Shown here piece by piece: positions 60,658 through 64,000 of a stretch of DNA of 64,000 nucleotides. This DNA is from JAPOKJ01 sp031421635 (GTDB lineage Bacteria > Pseudomonadota > Gammaproteobacteria > Burkholderiales > Burkholderiaceae_E), in assembly GCA_031421635.1 (NCBI GenBank), contig JANOPA010000044.1, positions 1-64,000 on the forward strand, written 5' to 3'. The translations under genes and the position numbers were made by a program. Position 1 is the stretch's first letter. Each line of letters opens with the position of its first letter. Under the pieces are notes generated by a model. That model saw only the letters and a list, made by a program, of their open reading frames with translations. It was not told the origin of the DNA and searched no databases.

Positions 60658-61905
60658 ATGCTTTATCAAATTCGCGAAGCCCAGCGCGCAATTCTCAATC
60701 CGGTCTCGGATTGGGCAACCACCATGAGCCAGCTTTACGCTAATCCGTATAGCCCGTTCTCATATATGCCCATGGCAAGCCGCTTCTCGGCCGGATTTGA
60801 TTTACTCAACCGACTTGGCAAAGAGTATGAAAAGCCCGCCTTCGGTTTGACCACGACCCTTATCGACGGTGAAACTGTGTCGGTTGTGGAAAAAGTGCAG
60901 CTCAGCAAACCCTTCTGCCGCCTCCTGCGCTTTGAACGACTTCTGCCGGACCGACTGACAAAGCGCTCGGCAGACCCAAACGTACTTATTTTTGCGCCAT
61001 TATCGGGTCACCATGCCACCCTTTTACGGGACACTGTGCGCGGGATGCTGCCTGACCACAATGTCTACATCACCGATTGGATCGATGCGCGTCAGGTGCC
61101 GCTTTCGGCAGGCCCCTTCCATCTCGACGATTACGTGGCCTATGCGATGGAATTCATGCGCTTGTTGGGCCCCGATTTGCATATCATGTCGGTCTGTCAG
61201 CCGACCGTTCCGGTCCTCGCGGCCGTATCCTTGATGGCCACTCTGAAAGAGCTTCATATGCCGCTCTCGATGACGATGATGGGCGGCCCGATTGATCCAA
61301 GTCGCAGCCCCACCGAAGTCAACAATTTAGCCATCAAGAAACCTTTTTCTTGGTTTGAGAACTCGCTAATTTACCGGGTGCCCAGCAAATACGCTGGTGC
61401 GGGTCGGCAGGTGTATCCAGGCTTCTTGCAACACGCAGGGTTCGTCGCCATGAACCCCGATCGTCATGCCCAGTCTCACTGGGATTACTACACCGACCTG
61501 GTCAAAGGCGACCTTAACGATGCCGCGTTTCATCGAGAGTTTTATGATGAATACAATGCCGTCCTTGATCTTCCCGCGGAATACTATTTAGACACCATCA
61601 AAACCGTGTTTCAAGATCATTTGTTGCCCAAGGGCCAATGGCACGTAAAAGTCGCGGGCCAATTGGTTCGAGTCGCTCCTGAAGATATCAAAGGCGTGAA
61701 GTTGCTGACGGTGGAAGGTGAACTCGACGATATTTCAGGTTCGGGTCAAACCGAAGCCGCTCAAGGGCTTTGTAAAGGTATCGGCGCTAAGGACAAAAAA
61801 CATATTGTCGCCATCGGGGCGGGCCACTATGGCATTTTCTCCGGCCGTCGCTGGCGCGAACAGATCTACCCTCAAGTGCGCGAGTTCATTAAATCTGCAA
61901 ATTAG
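60658..61905 (+). CDS. phaZ: Intracellular polyhydroxyalkanoate depolymerase PhaZ
   Basis: The 415-residue protein matches the PhaZ1 class of Ralstonia/Cupriavidus: MLYQIREAQRAILNPVSDWA at the start, the catalytic Cys at about 180 in MSVCQPTVPVLAAV (replacing the lipase-box Ser), and the catalytic His in GAGHYGIFSGRRWREQIYP. It breaks down native short-chain PHA granules in the cytoplasm. No signal peptide is present. A strong terminator follows. Confidence 0.95.
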   Translation: MLYQIREAQRAILNPVSDWATTMSQLYANPYSPFSYMPMASRFSAGFDLLNRLGKEYEKPAFGLTTTLIDGETVSVVEKVQLSKPFCRLLRFERLLPDRLTKRSADPNVLIFAPLSGHHATLLRDTVRGMLPDHNVYITDWIDARQVPLSAGPFHLDDYVAYAMEFMRLLGPDLHIMSVCQPTVPVLAAVSLMATLKELHMPLSMTMMGGPIDPSRSPTEVNNLAIKKPFSWFENSLIYRVPSKYAGAGRQVYPGFLQHAGFVAMNPDRHAQSHWDYYTDLVKGDLNDAAFHREFYDEYNAVLDLPAEYYLDTIKTVFQDHLLPKGQWHVKVAGQLVRVAPEDIKGVKLLTVEGELDDISGSGQTEAAQGLCKGIGAKDKKHIVAIGAGHYGIFSGRRWREQIYPQVREFIKSAN

Positions 61906-61938
61906 CCTTACTCAAAATGTACAAACAAAACGCATAAC

Positions 61939-61964
61939 AAAAGGGACGCAACTGCGTCCCTTTT
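61939..61964 (+). terminator. Rho-independent terminator after phaZ
   Basis: AAAAGGGACGCA (61939-61950) and TGCGTCCCTTTT (61953-61964) form a 12-bp stem ending in four U, 34 bases after the phaZ stop. The following stretch to 62241 holds no gene that I can see; it must include the rnfB promoter. Confidence 0.88.
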
Positions 61965-62241
61965 GCCACTCTGGCTGATTTTCTTTTTTGAGATGACTGA
62001 CGGCAGATCGGTGGCCTAAAACGCCTGCCGACCTGCCCGTACAGCAATCCCACTAAGCAAGGCAAGGCTCATGCCAGGATCCAAAAATCTTTAAAGCGTT
62101 AGAATTTTTCTGATTGAAATCAGCGAGTTATACTTCCCTGCGATTGGTCTTGCACCAGGCAATCATTGACATTGCTCCTAATAATGTCAAATTCGCCGAC
62201 AAAATTTACCAGCGATCAACACACCGAACGAGCGGAATAGT

Positions 62242-62937
62242 TTGAACCTCATCGATCAACTCGATCAAATTCTTCCCCAGACCCAGTGCCAACGCTGCGG
62301 GTATCCTGCCTGCCGTCCCTATGCGGAGGCAATGGCGAGCGGCGAAGCGTCGCCTAATCGTTGTCCGCCAGGTGGCCAACAGGGCGCTAAAGATCTGGCG
62401 GCTATTCTCGCCCAGCCTGAAAGGGAACTGGAGCTCGAGCGCGGCCCACCCGGCGTAGGGTTTTTTGTACGTATCGATCCAGACAATTGTATTGGGTGTA
62501 CGAAATGTATTCGAGCCTGTCCAGTGGACGCCATCATCGGTGCCGGCAAAAGAATGCATACCATTATTGCCGATCGATGCACGGGCTGTGAGCTATGCAT
62601 CCCGCCCTGCCCGACGGATTGCATCATCCTCGAACCACGTGCCCAACTTACGTGGAGCGCAAGCGAGGCAATTCAGGCGCGTAGTCGTTTTCTCATTCGG
62701 AGCGCGCGCCTTGCTCGTGACGGATTCGACGCCGAATCGGAAGATAGTGAAGACTACAAGCAGGTCTCAGTCCTCGCGGTCAAAGGCCCGGCCTTGGCGC
62801 AACAGTCCTTCTTGGAGAAAGCACTTGAACATGCACGTTTGCGCCTTGCGGCTCACTCTCTCGTTTCACCCGAACAGTCCACCTTGACGCCTGACGAGAA
62901 ACCAATATCGCAAAAAGCGCACCATGCGAACGATTGA
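62242..62937 (+). CDS. RnfB/RsxB-like iron-sulfur protein, soluble form
   Basis: The 231-residue protein starts at TTG. Residues 1-60 contain the four-Cys RnfB domain (PQTQCQRCGYPACRPYAEAM; RCPPGG), and 75-135 hold two [4Fe-4S] motifs (CIGCTKCIRACPVDAI; CTGCELCIPPCPTDCI). The N-terminal membrane helix of true RnfB is missing, and no other rnf genes are in the window. It overlaps nth by 14 bases, a pairing common in Betaproteobacteria. It may supply electrons or Fe-S related functions. Confidence 0.88.
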   Translation: MNLIDQLDQILPQTQCQRCGYPACRPYAEAMASGEASPNRCPPGGQQGAKDLAAILAQPERELELERGPPGVGFFVRIDPDNCIGCTKCIRACPVDAIIGAGKRMHTIIADRCTGCELCIPPCPTDCIILEPRAQLTWSASEAIQARSRFLIRSARLARDGFDAESEDSEDYKQVSVLAVKGPALAQQSFLEKALEHARLRLAAHSLVSPEQSTLTPDEKPISQKAHHAND

Positions 62938-63571
62938 TCGAGAGGATTTTTTTGCTCGCCTTGCGGCGGCCAACCCGCACCCCAAGACAGAATTGGAATA
63001 CAGCTCAACTTTTGAGCTCCTTGCAGCCGTCTTGCTTTCGGCGCAGGCCACTGACAAAGGAGTCAACTTAGCAACTCGCAAACTTTTTAAGGTGGCCCGC
63101 ACGCCCGCCCAGTTTCTGGTGCTCGGCCACGATCAATTGATCGAACACATTAAAACGATTGGTTTATTTCGTTCGAAGGCCAAACATTTGATGGAAACCT
63201 GTCAAATTTTGGTCGACGAGCATCACGGCGAAGTCCCGCAAGACCGAGACGCTCTCGAAGCACTACCAGGTGTGGGTCGCAAGACCGCCAACGTCGTTTT
63301 GAACACTGCATTTGGCTGGCCCACGATGGCGGTCGATACTCATATTTTTCGAGTCGCCAACCGCACTGGCCTTGGGAAGGGCAAGACCCCTCTTGAAGTC
63401 GAGCACAAGCTTTTGAAGCAGGTCCCCAAGCTCTATCTACAGCATGCCCATCATTGGCTGATTTTGCATGGTCGCTATATTTGTAAAGCGCGCACACCCG
63501 AATGCTGGCGTTGCCCAGTTGCAGACCTGTGCACGTATCGGTCAAAACCCAACGACCCAAAGGAGCACTAA
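62924..63571 (+). CDS. nth: Endonuclease III
   Basis: The 215-residue base-excision enzyme has the helix-hairpin-helix with catalytic Lys (LPGVGRKTANVVLNTAF), catalytic Asp in VDTHIFRVANRTGL, and the C-terminal [4Fe-4S] Cys set in CKARTPECWRCPVADLC (C-x6-C-x2-C-x5-C). It removes oxidised pyrimidines and nicks abasic sites. Confidence 0.97.
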   Translation: MRTIDREDFFARLAAANPHPKTELEYSSTFELLAAVLLSAQATDKGVNLATRKLFKVARTPAQFLVLGHDQLIEHIKTIGLFRSKAKHLMETCQILVDEHHGEVPQDRDALEALPGVGRKTANVVLNTAFGWPTMAVDTHIFRVANRTGLGKGKTPLEVEHKLLKQVPKLYLQHAHHWLILHGRYICKARTPECWRCPVADLCTYRSKPNDPKEH

Positions 63572-64000
63572 GTGTTTAACCCATCTCAAGAAGAAGTTCG
63601 TCGCTTCTTTTGTTCGACTTGGCGCAAGCATCGCGAAAGCAGTCCGCTCACGCCTTTGGAGGCGCTGGCGCTTGACTGGATTCTCGAGCATCCCGAATAC
63701 CATGACGCACTCCTTGACGAAGAAGTCGCAGTCAAAACCAATTATTCCGTCGAGCAAGGCCAAACCAACCCGTTTTTGCACCTATCGATGCATCTTGCCA
63801 TTGCCGAACAAATATCTATCGATCAACCGATAGGCATCAAAGGGATCTTCCAGCAGCTGGCGGTGCGAAAAAATAGCCAGCATGAGGCCGCTCACGGCAT
63901 CATGGAAAGTCTGGGCGAGGTTATTTGGGAAGCGCAACGAACTGGCTTGCCACCGGATACCGACAAGTATCTCGACTCCATGAAACGTCGTCTTGGTAAT
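63572..64000 (+). CDS. DUF1841 family protein (3' end outside the window)
   Basis: My translation from the GTG at 63572, directly after the nth stop and preceded by GGAG, gives 143 codons without a stop to the window edge. Features such as FNPSQEEVRRFF, HPEYHDALLD, NPFLHLSMHLAIAEQISIDQP and AHGIMESLGEVIWEAQR are those of DUF1841, a small proteobacterial family of unknown function. The protein is likely complete or nearly so at this length. Confidence 0.88.
   Translation, partial: MFNPSQEEVRRFFCSTWRKHRESSPLTPLEALALDWILEHPEYHDALLDEEVAVKTNYSVEQGQTNPFLHLSMHLAIAEQISIDQPIGIKGIFQQLAVRKNSQHEAAHGIMESLGEVIWEAQRTGLPPDTDKYLDSMKRRLGN

Noticed and set aside
61965..62241. Possible tRNA or small RNA in the phaZ-rnfB gap
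   Set aside because: No cloverleaf or second terminator could be drawn.

Overview
The window looks like chromosomal DNA of a betaproteobacterium, most likely order Burkholderiales. The evidence is the block alaA-hom-thrC-mobB-moeA-moaD-moaE, the rpsF-priB-rpsR-rplI-dnaB block, a Bug-type (TctC) periplasmic receptor, a phasin with an Ala/Lys-rich tail, a PHA granule-region protein, an intracellular PHA depolymerase and a DUF1841 gene. Base composition is moderate and fairly even. I see no phage, insertion sequence, CRISPR array, tRNA or rRNA. Genus cannot be called from the sequence alone.

Layout. 1-5.5 kb: 5' end of tex, clpB, a junction where two divergent genes both appear 5'-truncated (an exported-protein remnant and a fumarylacetoacetate-hydrolase-family gene), a perfect 21-bp inverted repeat, and htpX with a good sigma-32-type promoter. 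5.5-13.5 kb: one leftward block for alanine/threonine synthesis (alaA, hom, thrC) and molybdenum cofactor (mobB, moeA, moaD, moaE), ending in a DMT transporter. 13.6-16.4 kb: rightward Mth938-type gene, bcp and PhoH/PIN. 16.5-20.7 kb: Bug receptor, dnaB and the S6/PriB/S18/L9 operon. 20.9-27.6 kb: FFLEELY-motif protein, lipase-like hydrolase, a two-domain fatty acyl reductase, phasin, patatin and a TetR regulator. 27.6-33.3 kb: a double AAA+ ATPase, then a GntR / phytanoyl-CoA-dioxygenase-like / SAF-domain oxidoreductase module. 33.3-42.1 kb: recC-recB-recD. 42.1-44.9 kb: CopD-like membrane protein, WS/DGAT wax synthase, acyl-CoA-binding protein and PHA granule-region protein. 44.8-55.5 kb: leftward operon for reductive nicotinate catabolism. 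55.7-60.6 kb: 7Fe ferredoxin, a 1184-residue Nfn-like multi-cofactor oxidoreductase and a MOSC protein. 60.7-64 kb: PHA depolymerase, RnfB-like ferredoxin, nth and DUF1841.

The most interesting system is at 44.8-59.6 kb. A molybdenum hydroxylase (FAD subunit plus a fused FeS/Mo subunit), a 6-hydroxynicotinate-reductase homologue, an ApbE-like UPF0280 protein, a DUF1185 protein, an enamidase homologue and nicotinate phosphoribosyltransferase form a tightly packed, largely overlapping operon. This matches the first half of the nicotinate fermentation route of Eubacterium barkeri, here in a proteobacterial setting. The reductase of that route uses ferredoxin and carries a covalent flavin. The window supplies candidates for both needs: the ApbE-like protein for flavin attachment, and the divergently transcribed ferredoxin plus Nfn-like fusion for low-potential electrons.

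A second theme is carbon storage. The same 64 kb holds genes for wax-ester formation (acyl reductase, WS/DGAT, acyl-CoA-binding protein) and for polyhydroxyalkanoate granules (phasin, granule-region protein, PhaZ), suggesting a cell that makes both polymers.
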